Below are positions 37,622 through 47,178 of a stretch of 64,000 nt of DNA, in pieces (position 1 is the first letter of the stretch; each line of letters starts with the position of its first letter). The translations under genes and the position numbers were made by a program. The stretch is from Francisella salimarina (GTDB taxonomy: Bacteria > Pseudomonadota > Gammaproteobacteria > Francisellales > Francisellaceae). The stretch lies in assembly GCF_007923265.1 (NCBI RefSeq), contig NZ_VOJA01000001.1:124001-188000 (forward strand). The letters run 5' to 3'. The notes under the pieces were generated by a model that was given only the letters and a program-made list of their open reading frames with translations, was not told the DNA's origin and made no database searches.

Positions 37622-38701
37622 CTACCAATCAAATCTTCTGCCTATTAACTTATATAACTTTTCATTGTGAGGTTTATAGAAATCTCTTAAGTACTCCAAC
37701 ACTTCTCTATCCTCATCACTCTTGGACTCATATATACCTTTATTCGAGATATTTTGTTCTGGCATTTTAAAACTATCAAGCATTTTTTGGCTATCCACAC
37801 CATTAATATCTAAAAAATCAAAAACTTGTTTCAATACTTCATGGGTATTATTTTTAAGATCCCTAAAGTCTAAAAACAAAAAATTCTCCATTTCATAGTA
37901 CTCAAGATACCTTTCTATTTGATCATAATAAATACCTCTCCTAACATTACCTGGACTAATATCTACATCTTTACCATGGTATTTGCAAATATCTTCATTG
38001 ATTGTTTCATTGAATGAAGGGTAAGCATTTGCCATCATTAAATTATAGAAATAAGAGTCTTTGGAAATATTAAACCTCTCTAACATCTCTCGCTTATTTT
38101 GATGTAAAAAGGACGTACGCCACATATTCCACTGAGAATAAGCCCTATCCACTGGATTTCTCAAAAGTACAATAAACTTATTTGTATTCAGAGTTTTGTT
38201 TATTCTCTTAGGAGTTTTCGGATCATATAAGTAATCTGGCGTTGCCTCAAAACTTTTAATATTTTTACCACATCTAAAAAATGATAGATAATAGTCTTTA
38301 CCTTTATTAAAATCATCATCTCTATCAAAAAAATTTGTTTCTTTAACTCTAGAACCTTCAAAACCATCTAGGCTATCCAAATAATCAAAAAGACTACTTG
38401 TACCAGCTTTTTGAGCCCCAATTATCATAAAATCTGGCTCTTTTTTATATATACAAGCATTTTCCATGAAGTCAAACTCGTCCTTAAGCATCCTTATCTC
38501 TTTTCTTAAAGAATCCTGTTCTTGCTCTACAGAATAAAGATTATTTTTAGACAAAGCTAGCTCTTCCTCTAATTGATCCAACCTATATTTAATTTGCATT
38601 TTTTCTTGAGCGTTTAATATACGCTTTGTGAAATAACCATTCGATAATTTATCTATAGCTTTCTTGAGCGAGAGAGGTAGTATTTTTTTTCTTAGTCTCA
38701 T
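37622..38701 (-). CDS. PAPS-dependent carbohydrate sulfotransferase with coiled-coil N-terminus
   Basis: The 359-residue protein begins with a basic and then coiled-coil region (about 1-80), followed by the sulfotransferase fold. The 5'-phosphosulfate loop is IIGAQKAGTSSLFDYL at about 93-108 and the 3'-phosphate site is VLLRNPVDRAYSQWN near 180, as in NDST/heparan-type enzymes. A catalytic Glu candidate lies in KETNFFD. It would move sulfate from PAPS to a hydroxyl or amine of the glycan. With cysDNC 27 kb away it completes a sulfation pathway. Confidence 0.9.
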   Translation of the reverse strand: MRLRKKILPLSLKKAIDKLSNGYFTKRILNAQEKMQIKYRLDQLEEELALSKNNLYSVEQEQDSLRKEIRMLKDEFDFMENACIYKKEPDFMIIGAQKAGTSSLFDYLDSLDGFEGSRVKETNFFDRDDDFNKGKDYYLSFFRCGKNIKSFEATPDYLYDPKTPKRINKTLNTNKFIVLLRNPVDRAYSQWNMWRTSFLHQNKREMLERFNISKDSYFYNLMMANAYPSFNETINEDICKYHGKDVDISPGNVRRGIYYDQIERYLEYYEMENFLFLDFRDLKNNTHEVLKQVFDFLDINGVDSQKMLDSFKMPEQNISNKGIYESKSDEDREVLEYLRDFYKPHNEKLYKLIGRRFDW

Positions 38702-38754
38702 TAATTATTCCTTAACCCCTTAAGTTACCACAAAGCATATAACACATTTAATCA

Positions 38755-39756
38755 TTACAAATAAAACTCAATAGTTTCTTTAAACATTTTCTCAAAGTCT
38801 TGTGATGGTTCCCAACCTAACTCATTTTGAATCTTACTATTATCTATAGCATATCTCCAGTCATGTCCTTTTCTATCTTCAACAAATGATATTAATCTAC
38901 TATGTGGAGCATACTCAGGCTTATACTCATCCATTAGCTCACATATAGTATTTATAAGTGTCAGATTATCAACCTCATTAATACCTCCTATATTATAAAC
39001 TTCTCCTATCACACCCTTTTCAACTACTGTTTGTATAGCATCACAATGATCCACCACATACAGCCAGTCACGGATATTTGATCCATCTCCGTATACTGGA
39101 ATAGGCTTTTGGTTAATACAGCTATTAATCACAACTGGAATTAGCTTCTCAGGATGCTGATATGGTCCATAGTTATTTGAGCAATTTGAAATCGTAACTG
39201 GCAATTTATAAGTATGATGATATGCCCTAGCAATATGATCAGATCCTGCTTTAGATGCCGAATATGGTGAGTTTGGCTCATACGCCTTTGTCTCTGTGAA
39301 TGCTGGATCATCTTTTGATAATGTACCATACACCTCATCTGTAGATACATGATGGAACTTACAATTAGTTTCATCTAACCCTAACTCATCCAACCAGTAT
39401 CTTTTAGCACAATTTAAAAGTGTAAATGTACCTATCACATTCGTCTCTAAAAATACCTTAGGATTAGCAATTGAGTTATCCACATGAGATTCTGCTGCAA
39501 AATGAACTATAGTTTCAATATTATGCTTTTTAAGAGTTTCATACACCAAAGTCTCATCACAAATATCACCTTTGATAAAAGTATGATTATGTTCATTTTC
39601 TAGATCTTTTAGATTATCTAAACTACCTGCATAAGTAAGCTTGTCATAAGATACTATTTTCACATCATTATGTCTTGATAACATCATACGTACATAGTTG
39701 CTACCTATGAAGCCAGCCGCTCCTGTTACTAATATATTTTTTGCTTTATAATTCAT
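38755..39756 (-). CDS. rfbB: dTDP-glucose 4,6-dehydratase
   Basis: The 333-residue extended SDR has N-terminal NAD motif GAAGFIGSNYVR, the catalytic STDEVYG segment and YSASKAGSD (YxxxK). It makes dTDP-4-keto-6-deoxyglucose, the branch point for rhamnose (RfbC/RfbD), the 3-amino sugar (FdtA/FdtB) and possibly a 4-amino sugar. It has an AGGAA ribosome site and follows a 263-base gap, so it may start its own transcript with the sulfotransferase. Confidence 0.96.
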   Translation of the reverse strand: MNYKAKNILVTGAAGFIGSNYVRMMLSRHNDVKIVSYDKLTYAGSLDNLKDLENEHNHTFIKGDICDETLVYETLKKHNIETIVHFAAESHVDNSIANPKVFLETNVIGTFTLLNCAKRYWLDELGLDETNCKFHHVSTDEVYGTLSKDDPAFTETKAYEPNSPYSASKAGSDHIARAYHHTYKLPVTISNCSNNYGPYQHPEKLIPVVINSCINQKPIPVYGDGSNIRDWLYVVDHCDAIQTVVEKGVIGEVYNIGGINEVDNLTLINTICELMDEYKPEYAPHSRLISFVEDRKGHDWRYAIDNSKIQNELGWEPSQDFEKMFKETIEFYL

Positions 39757-40019
39757 TCACATTATTCCTAATTATATTTATGGGAATACCCAAATTCTTA
39801 AAACCCTATACAATAATTGTAGCTTGTTATTAGCAATTAGTTAATACCAAATTCAGTTTACAACAAAATTTCTGCAAAAGTATATATTACAAAATCAAGC
39901 TCAAAAATCACCTCAACTTGTCATATCGTGACTTGATCACGGTACCCATAAATCACCATATCTAAATATAGCACTTAATCAAATAGCTTATAATAAGAAT
40001 TTAGTTGCAAATAATGTAA
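39757..40019. other. Intergenic gap upstream of rfbB
   Basis: The 263 bases contain no credible gene. On the minus strand TTAACT, 17 bases, then TACAAT form a weak promoter candidate for rfbB. A short palindrome at 39924-39944 is listed separately. Confidence 0.4.
39924..39944. repeat. Short palindromic element, TATCGTGA-cttga-TCACGGTA
   Basis: Two eight-base arms, complementary apart from one T:G pair, surround the loop CTTGA. The GC-richer core stands out in very AT-rich sequence. It looks like the CGTGACTTGATCACG type of dispersed intergenic palindrome. No T-tract follows, so it is not an intrinsic terminator. Confidence 0.45.
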
Positions 40020-40898
40020 TTACTTATTACTCATAATTCTACAAACACAGTCTTTTAGTGAGCCCTTCCAATACGGTATTCTTATACTAAAATCAGACTT
40101 TATTCTACTCTTATTAAGTATACTATAATGCGGACGCTTTGCAGGAGTTGGATAATCTTTAGTTTCAATTGGATTAACTTGGCAGCTCACACAAGCTAAA
40201 CTCATTACTTCCCTTGCGAAATCATACCAACTTGTCACACCCTCGTTACTATAATTATAAATTTTGAATTTTGAATTTTGAATTTTTGGAAGTATATCTA
40301 AAATAGCTTTTGCCAAGTCTTTGGCATAGGTAGGAGTACCTACTTGATCATATATCACACCTAAAGAGTCTCTTTCTCTACCTAAGCGAAGCATTGTTTT
40401 AACAAAATTATTACCATAATATGAATAAACCCATGATGTTCTGATAATTATCGAATTTTTAGGACTTATATCCAAAATTGCCTGCTCACCTGCCAACTTA
40501 GTAGATCCATAGACACCTTGCGGATTTGTTTGATCATCTTCAAGATATGGCCTATAGCTGTGACCATCAAAGACATAGTCTGTAGATATATGCACTAGTT
40601 TTATATCATACTCTTTTGCAATTTTAGCAATATTAGCAACAGCTAGATGATTTATTTTATCAGCTCTTTCAATATCAGTTTCAGCTTTATCCACAGCCGT
40701 ATATGCAGCACAATTAATTATAAAACGTATATCATTATCAATAACAAATTGCTTAACAGCTTCATGGCCTGTGATATCTAATGACTTACTATCTGCAAAT
40801 ATAAATGTGTAATTTTGAATTTCTAATTTTGAATTAGATACCAACTCTTTTAATTCAGAGCCTAACTGACCATTGCTACCTGTTACTAGTATTTTCAT
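40020..40898 (-). CDS. rfbD: dTDP-4-dehydrorhamnose reductase
   Basis: The 292-residue RmlD-like SDR has NADPH motif GSNGQLGSEL, the catalytic STDYVFDG and YGSTKLAGE (YxxxK), and the C-terminal YPTPAKRPHYSILN. It reduces dTDP-4-keto-rhamnose to dTDP-rhamnose. No Shine-Dalgarno is seen: the ATG lies two bases after an 18-unit heptamer array. Two short stretches of the coding region (near 40261-40288 and 40811-40835) carry ATTTTGA-like repeats that read as NSK-rich segments, yet the frame is intact. Confidence 0.95.
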   Translation of the reverse strand: MKILVTGSNGQLGSELKELVSNSKLEIQNYTFIFADSKSLDITGHEAVKQFVIDNDIRFIINCAAYTAVDKAETDIERADKINHLAVANIAKIAKEYDIKLVHISTDYVFDGHSYRPYLEDDQTNPQGVYGSTKLAGEQAILDISPKNSIIIRTSWVYSYYGNNFVKTMLRLGRERDSLGVIYDQVGTPTYAKDLAKAILDILPKIQNSKFKIYNYSNEGVTSWYDFAREVMSLACVSCQVNPIETKDYPTPAKRPHYSILNKSRIKSDFSIRIPYWKGSLKDCVCRIMSNK

Positions 40899-40900
40899 GA

Positions 40901-41026
40901 TGTTTAATGTTTAATGTTTAATGTTTAATGTTTAATGTTTAATGTTTAATGTTTAATGTTTAATGTTTAATACTTAATACTTAATACTTAATACTTAATA
41001 CTTAATGGTTAATGGTTAATGGTTAT
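40901..41026. repeat. Heptanucleotide tandem repeat (TGTTTAA)10 (TACTTAA)5 (TGGTTAA)3
   Basis: Eighteen contiguous seven-base units fill 126 of the 196 bases between rfbC and rfbD. Ten are TGTTTAA (40901-40970), five TACTTAA (40971-41005) and three TGGTTAA-type (41006-41026, last one degenerate). On the coding strand the array ends two bases before the rfbD ATG, leaving no ribosome site. Three homogeneous blocks imply separate expansions from related seeds. Copy number probably varies and could change rfbD expression. Confidence 0.97.
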
Positions 41027-41094
41027 TAAATATCTTGAACTATACTAATTACTCAACAACTACCAATTAATAATTTATAATCCAAAATTCAGCA

Positions 41095-41667
41095 TTAGTA
41101 ATAATTTTCACCATACTCAAACAAATCGAATGTCTCGCCGAGTTTAGGCTGAACTTTATCTTTTGCTGAAAGCACGAGTTTATCAATAGGTATCTGCCAG
41201 TCAATAGCTATATCTTTATCATCGAAGGCAATACCCCTATCACACTCAGGAGCATAATAGTTATCAACCTTATAAGCAAAAATTGTATCATCTTCTAAAA
41301 CTACAAAACCATGAGCAAATCCTCTAGGAATTAATAATTGTTTTTTATTCTTGGCACTTAATTCAACCGCAACATATTGCCCAAAAGTAGGACTACCCTT
41401 ACGAATATCTACAGCAACATCTAGCACTCTACCTTGAATCACTCTGACAAGCTTAGTCTGTCCATATGGTGCTAATTGATAATGTAAGCCTCTAAGCACG
41501 CCATAAGAACTCTTAGACTCATTATCCTGGCAGAAGTTAATCTTATAACCTAAGAAGTCAAAGAGCCTATCTTCACGAAAAGTCTCTGCAAAATAGCCTC
41601 TGCTATCACCGTGAACAGTAGGCTCACAAATAACAACATCATCAATGCGCGCCCGTGTAAATTTCAT
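41095..41667 (-). CDS. rfbC: dTDP-4-dehydrorhamnose 3,5-epimerase
   Basis: The 190-residue cupin has the family pattern: [24 protein letters not shown] with the catalytic His, [16 protein letters not shown] and [14 protein letters not shown]. It epimerises C3 and C5 of dTDP-4-keto-6-deoxyglucose. Its ATG overlaps the rfbA stop by four bases. The gap to rfbD is unusually long because of the heptamer array. Confidence 0.97.
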   Translation of the reverse strand: MKFTRARIDDVVICEPTVHGDSRGYFAETFREDRLFDFLGYKINFCQDNESKSSYGVLRGLHYQLAPYGQTKLVRVIQGRVLDVAVDIRKGSPTFGQYVAVELSAKNKKQLLIPRGFAHGFVVLEDDTIFAYKVDNYYAPECDRGIAFDDKDIAIDWQIPIDKLVLSAKDKVQPKLGETFDLFEYGENYY

Positions 41668-42554
41668 CGCGGTACTGCTCGCTCTTTTGCTCTTTTAATC
41701 AAATACTGGCCATATTGATTTTTTTTGAGTGGTTGTGCCAATTTAAGAAGTTGCTCTTTTGAGATATAGCCCATCTCATAAGCAATCTCTTCTAGACATG
41801 CGACCTTTAACCCTTGCCTGTCTTCTATAGTTTGGATAAAGTTGCTGGCTGCGAGCATACTTTCATGTGTACCAGTATCAAGCCATGCATATCCCCTACC
41901 CATAGTTTTAACTTTAAGGCGTGCTTCATCAAGATACATCTGATTAAGTGTAGATATTTCCAACTCCCCTCTCTCAGATGGTTGTACTTGCTTAGCCTTA
42001 GCAACCACATCACTAGGATAGAAGTATAAGCCCACAACCGCATAGTTTGATTTTGGCTTCTTCGGTTTCTCTTCGATACTAATTACATTTCCATCTACAT
42101 CAAAATCAGCAACACCGTATCTCTCTGGATCATCAACATAGTAACCAAAAATGTTAGCACAATTTTCTTTCTCTACATTTTGGATACTTTCAGCAAACAT
42201 TTCTGGTAGGCCATGCCCATAGAAGATATTATCACCAAGTACAAGACAAGCTGAATCCCCCGCTAAAAATTCTTCGGCTAATATAAAAGCTTGAGCAAGC
42301 CCATCAGGACTAGGTTGTATGATATACTCAAGATTGATGCCAAGATCAGAACCATCTCCTAAAAGATTCTTAAAACTAGGCTGATCTTGTTCTGTTGTAA
42401 TTATAAGTATATCTTTCAGACCAGCCAACATAAGCACAGAAAGTGGGTAGTATATAAGTGGTTTATCATATATCGGTGTAAGTTGTTTACTTACACCTTT
42501 TGTAATTGGATACAGTCGTGTACCACTGCCTCCAGCCAGAATTATACCTTTCAT
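41664..42554 (-). CDS. rfbA: Glucose-1-phosphate thymidylyltransferase
   Basis: The 296-residue nucleotidyltransferase begins [16 protein letters not shown] with the signature GGSGTRLYP and has [28 protein letters not shown] and [11 protein letters not shown]. It makes dTDP-glucose. It opens the rfbA-rfbC-rfbD unit and has the best-looking promoter of the window just upstream (42593-42621). Confidence 0.97.
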   Translation of the reverse strand: MKGIILAGGSGTRLYPITKGVSKQLTPIYDKPLIYYPLSVLMLAGLKDILIITTEQDQPSFKNLLGDGSDLGINLEYIIQPSPDGLAQAFILAEEFLAGDSACLVLGDNIFYGHGLPEMFAESIQNVEKENCANIFGYYVDDPERYGVADFDVDGNVISIEEKPKKPKSNYAVVGLYFYPSDVVAKAKQVQPSERGELEISTLNQMYLDEARLKVKTMGRGYAWLDTGTHESMLAASNFIQTIEDRQGLKVACLEEIAYEMGYISKEQLLKLAQPLKKNQYGQYLIKRAKERAVPR

Positions 42555-42592
42555 AAAAATACCTAATAAAATAATCTTTATACTTATACGAT

Positions 42593-42621
42593 AGTATACG
42601 AATAGCCAGCCATAATTTCAA
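42593..42621 (-). promoter_or_regulatory. Predicted sigma-70 promoter of rfbA
   Basis: Minus-strand TTGAAA (42621-42616), a 17-base spacer and TATACT (42598-42593) match the consensus well and lie 39 bases before the rfbA ATG. This would start a second transcript inside the block, after the fcl stop. Confidence 0.6.
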
Positions 42622-42685
42622 TCGAAGAACTAAGTATGTTGAAAATATTCTGAGAAATAAAAAACTTTTAATATTAAACTAGAAT

Positions 42686-43735
42686 TTAAGACTTTGATAG
42701 ATACCAGTCATAAATTCTTCTAATACCATCTTCAAGCTCCACTCTATGCTTCCAACCAAGAGAATGTAGTTTAGATGGATCAGTAAGCTTGACCATAGTA
42801 CCATCTGGCTTATCAGCATTAAACTTAAGCTCACCTTTGAAGCCAATTACACCCTTAATAAGCTCAGCTAACTCTCTGATAGAAATATCAACTCCAGTAC
42901 CGATATTGATATGAGTATTTCTTATCTCTTTAGCATTCTTAGAATAGGTATCTTTAAAGTCTCTATTTTCTAATAAAAACACACATGCATCTGCCATATC
43001 TTCAGAGTATAAAAATTCTCTTCTTGGTTTACCTGTTCCCCATATTTCTACAGAACTTTCATTCACACCAAATTTAGATAAATACTGTCTAGCTTCTTCA
43101 ATAGAGTTTACTTTCAAATCTGACAACACTTGTTCTATCTTCCCTTCATTTAGAAGTTTCGCAAGATGTATCTTTCTTATCAATGCTGGTAACACATGAG
43201 ATTTCTCAAGATCGAAATTATCATTAGGCCCATATAGATTTGTTGGCATCACAGATATAAAGTTTGTTCCATACTGCAAATTATAGCTCTCACACATCTT
43301 GATACCAGCTATCTTAGCAATAGCATACGGTTCATTAGTATATTCTAACGGACTAGTAAGTAAACAGTCTTCAGGCATTGGTTGCGGAGCTTCTTTAGGA
43401 TATATACATGTACTACCTAAAAATAGAAGCTTCTTGACGCCATTCACATAACTTTGATGGATAACATTATTTTGAATCTGAATATTATCGTAGATAAATT
43501 CTGCTCGATAAGTATTGTTCGCAACAATTCCACCAACTTTAGCTGCCGCTAAAATTACATACTCTAGCTTTTCAGTATTGAAAAAATCCTCAACAGCTTT
43601 TTGATTAGTTAAATCAAGCTCAGCATGAGTTCTCAATACTAAATTAGTATAGCCTTTAGATTGAAGGTTTTTGACAATAGCTGAACCAACCAACCCTCTA
43701 TGTCCAGCCACATATATCTTGCTATCTTTATGCAT
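42686..43735 (-). CDS. fcl: GDP-L-fucose synthase
   Basis: Start at ATG 43735 (349 residues) with AAGGA about ten bases upstream; an overlapping TTG at 43756 is less likely. The SDR has [15 protein letters not shown], the catalytic FLGSTCIYP and [11 protein letters not shown] (YxxxK), plus [15 protein letters not shown]. It turns GDP-4-keto-6-deoxymannose into GDP-L-fucose. It follows gmd by 13 bases and is probably the last gene of the manC-gmd-fcl unit. Confidence 0.96.
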   Translation of the reverse strand: MHKDSKIYVAGHRGLVGSAIVKNLQSKGYTNLVLRTHAELDLTNQKAVEDFFNTEKLEYVILAAAKVGGIVANNTYRAEFIYDNIQIQNNVIHQSYVNGVKKLLFLGSTCIYPKEAPQPMPEDCLLTSPLEYTNEPYAIAKIAGIKMCESYNLQYGTNFISVMPTNLYGPNDNFDLEKSHVLPALIRKIHLAKLLNEGKIEQVLSDLKVNSIEEARQYLSKFGVNESSVEIWGTGKPRREFLYSEDMADACVFLLENRDFKDTYSKNAKEIRNTHINIGTGVDISIRELAELIKGVIGFKGELKFNADKPDGTMVKLTDPSKLHSLGWKHRVELEDGIRRIYDWYLSKS

Positions 43736-43748
43736 TTTAAATAATTCC

Positions 43749-44888
43749 TTACTCAAAATAACTCATAATTTTATAGCCACCATCTTTTAGGTAAACATCC
43801 TTCGTCATCAGCTTTAAATCACTTTCCATCATATCATTTACGAGATGCTCAAGATCATATTCTCTACTCCAACCTAATTTTTGTTCAGCTTTTGTAGGAT
43901 CACCTAATAATAGATCTACTTCTGTAGGTCTGAAATATCTAGGATCTACACAAACAACTACCTGACCTTCTGATATATGAGATAAGTCAACACCTGCTTT
44001 TTCAGCTCTAGCTAAATCTACTGAATCAACCACACCGATCTCATCAACACCTTCATTTTCAAATCTAAGGTTAATACCTGCATAAGCAAATGATAATTTA
44101 ACAAAATCTCTAACGGTAGTAGTCTGACCGGTAGCAATCACCCAATCTTCTGGTTGATCTGCTTGCAGAATCATCCACATCATTCTTACGTAGTCTTTTG
44201 CATGACCCCAATCTCTTTTAGCATCTAGATTACCTAGATACAGCTTGTCTTGAAGATTAAGCGCTATCTTAGATGCAGCCCTTGTAATCTTTCTAGTCAC
44301 AAAGGTCTCACCACGTACTGGAGACTCATGATTAAACAAAATACCATTACAAGCAAACATATCATAAGCTTCTCTATAGTTAACTGTAATCCAAAATGCA
44401 TACATCTTAGCTACTGCATAAGGAGATCTTGGATAGAATGGTGTAGTCTCACTTTGTGGAATTGCTTGAACCTTACCATAAAGCTCAGAAGTACTTGCTT
44501 GGTAGATTTTAGTCTTTTTCTCTAATCCAAGAAGTCTAACAGCCTCAAGAATTCTCAAAGTACCAGTACCATCAGCATTAGCAACATATTCTGGAGTTTC
44601 AAAAGATACATGCACATGACTCATCGCAGCTAAGTTATAGATTTCATCCGGTTGAGTATCAGCAATAATTCTAGTTAAGTTCATAGAGTCTGTCATATCA
44701 CCATAGTGTAGAATTAAATTTCTATTCTCAACATGAGGATCTTGGTATAAGTGGTCGATTCTATCAGTATTAAAAAGCGAACTTCTTCTTTTGATACCAT
44801 GAACAATATAGCCTTTTTTTAATAAAAACTCAGCCAAATATGAACCATCTTGACCAGTAATACCTGTAATTAATGCTACTTTTTTCAT
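43749..44888 (-). CDS. gmd: GDP-mannose 4,6-dehydratase
   Basis: The 379-residue SDR has [41 protein letters not shown] (YxxxK) and [14 protein letters not shown], all characteristic of Gmd. It converts GDP-mannose to GDP-4-keto-6-deoxymannose for Fcl, and it acts on the product of ManC just upstream. Confidence 0.97.
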
Positions 44889-44916
44889 CTACAATCCTTA
44901 TATTTACTTTATTAAA

Positions 44917-46290
44917 TTAAATTCTATTAAAATCATCTTCTAATCTAACGATATCATCTTCACCAGTGTACTCACCGACTTGCGCCTCTATCAGTACTAC
45001 TGGAATTTTACCATTATTTGCTAACCTATGTACCTCACCCATACGAATATACACAGACTCATTAGGTCTAACAATAAACTCTTGATCTCCCTTAGTCACT
45101 GTAGCAGTACCTGAAACCACTATCCAATGTTCGCTACGATGATAATGCTTCTGCAGAGATAATCTTTTGCCAGGCTTAACTTCTATCTTCTTAATTTTAT
45201 AACCGGGAGTATCCTCTAACACAGTATACGTACCCCAAGGCCTATGTGCTGTTAAGTGGATATTTTTAAGATCGTCACTTAGAAGCTCAACAACTTCTTT
45301 AACTCGTTGAGAGCTACCTTTTTTAGCAATCAATAGAGCATCGCCACTGTCGACAACTATCAGATCCTCAACACCAATAGTAGCAACCTTTTTAGGACCT
45401 TTTTCACTATGGATCAGGTTATTTTTACTATCTATACTAATATGATTGCTGTTTATAGTATTATTATCGCTATCCTTAGGAAGTTGATCAAAAAGTGAAT
45501 CAAAGCTACCCACATCGTTCCACACAATATCAGCAACAACCATCTTTATTTTGTTGGATTTCTCCATCACAGCATAATCTATAGATTTAGCTGGAATACT
45601 CATCATATCATCATACTTAATAGCATCTGAATTATCTAGGTCGCTATTATTATATGCTTCAACACACGCATCATATATTTCTGGAGAATATTTTTTTAGC
45701 TCTTCTAAGAAAACTCCTGCCTGAAACATAAACATCCCCGAGTTCCAGTAATATGAGCCATCTGCCAAAAACTTCTCTGCTGTAGCAGCATTTGGCTTTT
45801 CATGGAAACTCTCTACATCAAAATTACCAGCTGACTTGATATAGCCAAATCCAGTATTAGCAAAAGTTGGTGTAATACCAAATGTAACAAGAGAACCTTC
45901 TTTAGCTAATTTCTTAGCTTGAATTAATATACCTCTATACTCATCATCAACATTAATAACATGATCTGATGGAGTTACAAATACTATTTCTTGCGGATCT
46001 AATTTCATACATGCCAGAGCAATTGCAGGAGCTGTATCTCTACCGATAGGTTCTTCTAGAAAGATACTTTTATCTAGAATACCTAGCTCATCCAACTGAT
46101 CTTTTGCTAAAAATAATTGCCCCTCATTTGAAACAACCATTGTCGAATCACACAAACTAGAATTTCTCTCAACAGTTAATTGAAACAGTGATTTATCACT
46201 AAACATCTTCACAAACTGTTTTGGCAGTAATTTCCTACTAATAGGCCAAAGCCTAGTACCACTACCACCACAAAGTATTAGGTTTATCAC
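44917..46290 (-). CDS. manC: Mannose-1-phosphate guanylyltransferase / mannose-6-phosphate isomerase
   Basis: Start at GTG 46290 (457 residues), five bases after GGAG; the upstream GTG at 46296 is too close to the ribosome site. The N-terminal nucleotidyltransferase has CGGSGTRLWPISRKLLPKQF and FVTPSDHVI, and the C-terminal cupin isomerase domain has QKHYHRSEHWIVVSGTA. It provides GDP-mannose for Gmd and may also make mannose-6-P. It begins the GDP-fucose unit. Confidence 0.95.
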   Translation of the reverse strand: MINLILCGGSGTRLWPISRKLLPKQFVKMFSDKSLFQLTVERNSSLCDSTMVVSNEGQLFLAKDQLDELGILDKSIFLEEPIGRDTAPAIALACMKLDPQEIVFVTPSDHVINVDDEYRGILIQAKKLAKEGSLVTFGITPTFANTGFGYIKSAGNFDVESFHEKPNAATAEKFLADGSYYWNSGMFMFQAGVFLEELKKYSPEIYDACVEAYNNSDLDNSDAIKYDDMMSIPAKSIDYAVMEKSNKIKMVVADIVWNDVGSFDSLFDQLPKDSDNNTINSNHISIDSKNNLIHSEKGPKKVATIGVEDLIVVDSGDALLIAKKGSSQRVKEVVELLSDDLKNIHLTAHRPWGTYTVLEDTPGYKIKKIEVKPGKRLSLQKHYHRSEHWIVVSGTATVTKGDQEFIVRPNESVYIRMGEVHRLANNGKIPVVLIEAQVGEYTGEDDIVRLEDDFNRI

Positions 46291-46338
46291 TACCACTCCT
46301 CTAACATCGCTTTAGACAACGAAACCATACATCCTGAA

Positions 46339-46367
46339 ATTATATTACTTTTAAAAGCATTTTTCCA
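46339..46367 (-). promoter_or_regulatory. Predicted promoter of manC
   Basis: Minus-strand TGGAAA (46367-46362), a 17-base spacer and a perfect TATAAT (46344-46339) lie about 49 bases before the manC start in the 100-base gap after wbtC. The -35 matches four of six positions. Confidence 0.45.
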
Positions 46368-46390
46368 CAAACCAAAATAGTCTAAGCAAG

Positions 46391-47176
46391 CTATTTCTTA
46401 TATATCATATTACCAAAAACTTTATTTAAAAACCCTATTTTAGTCGCCGTTAACTTGATTAATGGATTAAAAATAACTGTTAGATATGTTTTTTTTTCCA
46501 ATTTTTGTCGATATTCTTTGATAAATTCAGATGTACAAAAATACTTATCATCTTGAGGTAAAAATGTACCCACATAACCATTGCTTATAATATCTTTCAA
46601 TTGACTAGTAAGGTTATCAATATGTATTACACTTCTCTGATTTGCTATCTTAGGGAAAATAAAAGCATACTTAGCAAGCTTAACAAGCTTAGGATAGTTA
46701 CCTTTCGAGCCGTCTCCATATACCATTGGAGGTCTAACTATTGCAACACCAAAATCTTCTGATACTAAAGTTTTTAGCTTAAGCTCTGCTTGAAGCTTAC
46801 TATCCCCATAAAAATCATCCGGTCGCGGCTGAGTATCTTTTGTGATGATTTTTTGCTGCCCAATTGGCGCACTATCTCCGTATACAATTATACTACTCAT
46901 AAATACAAACTGTTTGACACCTGAGCTTTTAGCTATCTTGGCTAACTCATAAGTTAATTCAGTATTTACAGCATAGTATTTATCTTTTAAAGAAGGATCT
47001 TTTGAAGTATGTGCAATACCAGCAACATGCAATATAGCATCATATTTACTAAAGTCTAATGTTTGCCATGACTCATCTTTTAGTGATATTTTTTCGATTA
47101 TAAAATCATCTCCGCAATTCTTCTCAAAAGAATTACCAATATAACTATTTAAACCAGTAATTAGAACTTTTTTCAT
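46391..47176 (-). CDS. wbtC: NAD-dependent nucleotide-sugar epimerase/4-ketoreductase (WbtC)
   Basis: The 261-residue SDR begins KVLITGLNSYIGNSFEKNC, with MSSIIVYGD and FYGDSKLQAEL (YxxxK). Its length and position match WbtC of Francisella. It is only two bases from wbtB. With WbtA making the 4-keto intermediate, WbtC probably reduces it to UDP-QuiNAc, the first sugar of the chain; that assignment rests on the WbpM/WbpV-type parallel. Confidence 0.82.
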   Translation of the reverse strand: MKKVLITGLNSYIGNSFEKNCGDDFIIEKISLKDESWQTLDFSKYDAILHVAGIAHTSKDPSLKDKYYAVNTELTYELAKIAKSSGVKQFVFMSSIIVYGDSAPIGQQKIITKDTQPRPDDFYGDSKLQAELKLKTLVSEDFGVAIVRPPMVYGDGSKGNYPKLVKLAKYAFIFPKIANQRSVIHIDNLTSQLKDIISNGYVGTFLPQDDKYFCTSEFIKEYRQKLEKKTYLTVIFNPLIKLTATKIGFLNKVFGNMIYKK

Positions 47177-47178
47177 TA

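Noticed and set aside
39924-39944. Palindrome as the terminator of rfbD
   Set aside because: No T-run follows on either strand and the loop and stem look like a dispersed repeat.
40901-41026. CRISPR-like or other spaced repeat array
   Set aside because: Units are contiguous heptamers without spacers; it is a simple tandem satellite.
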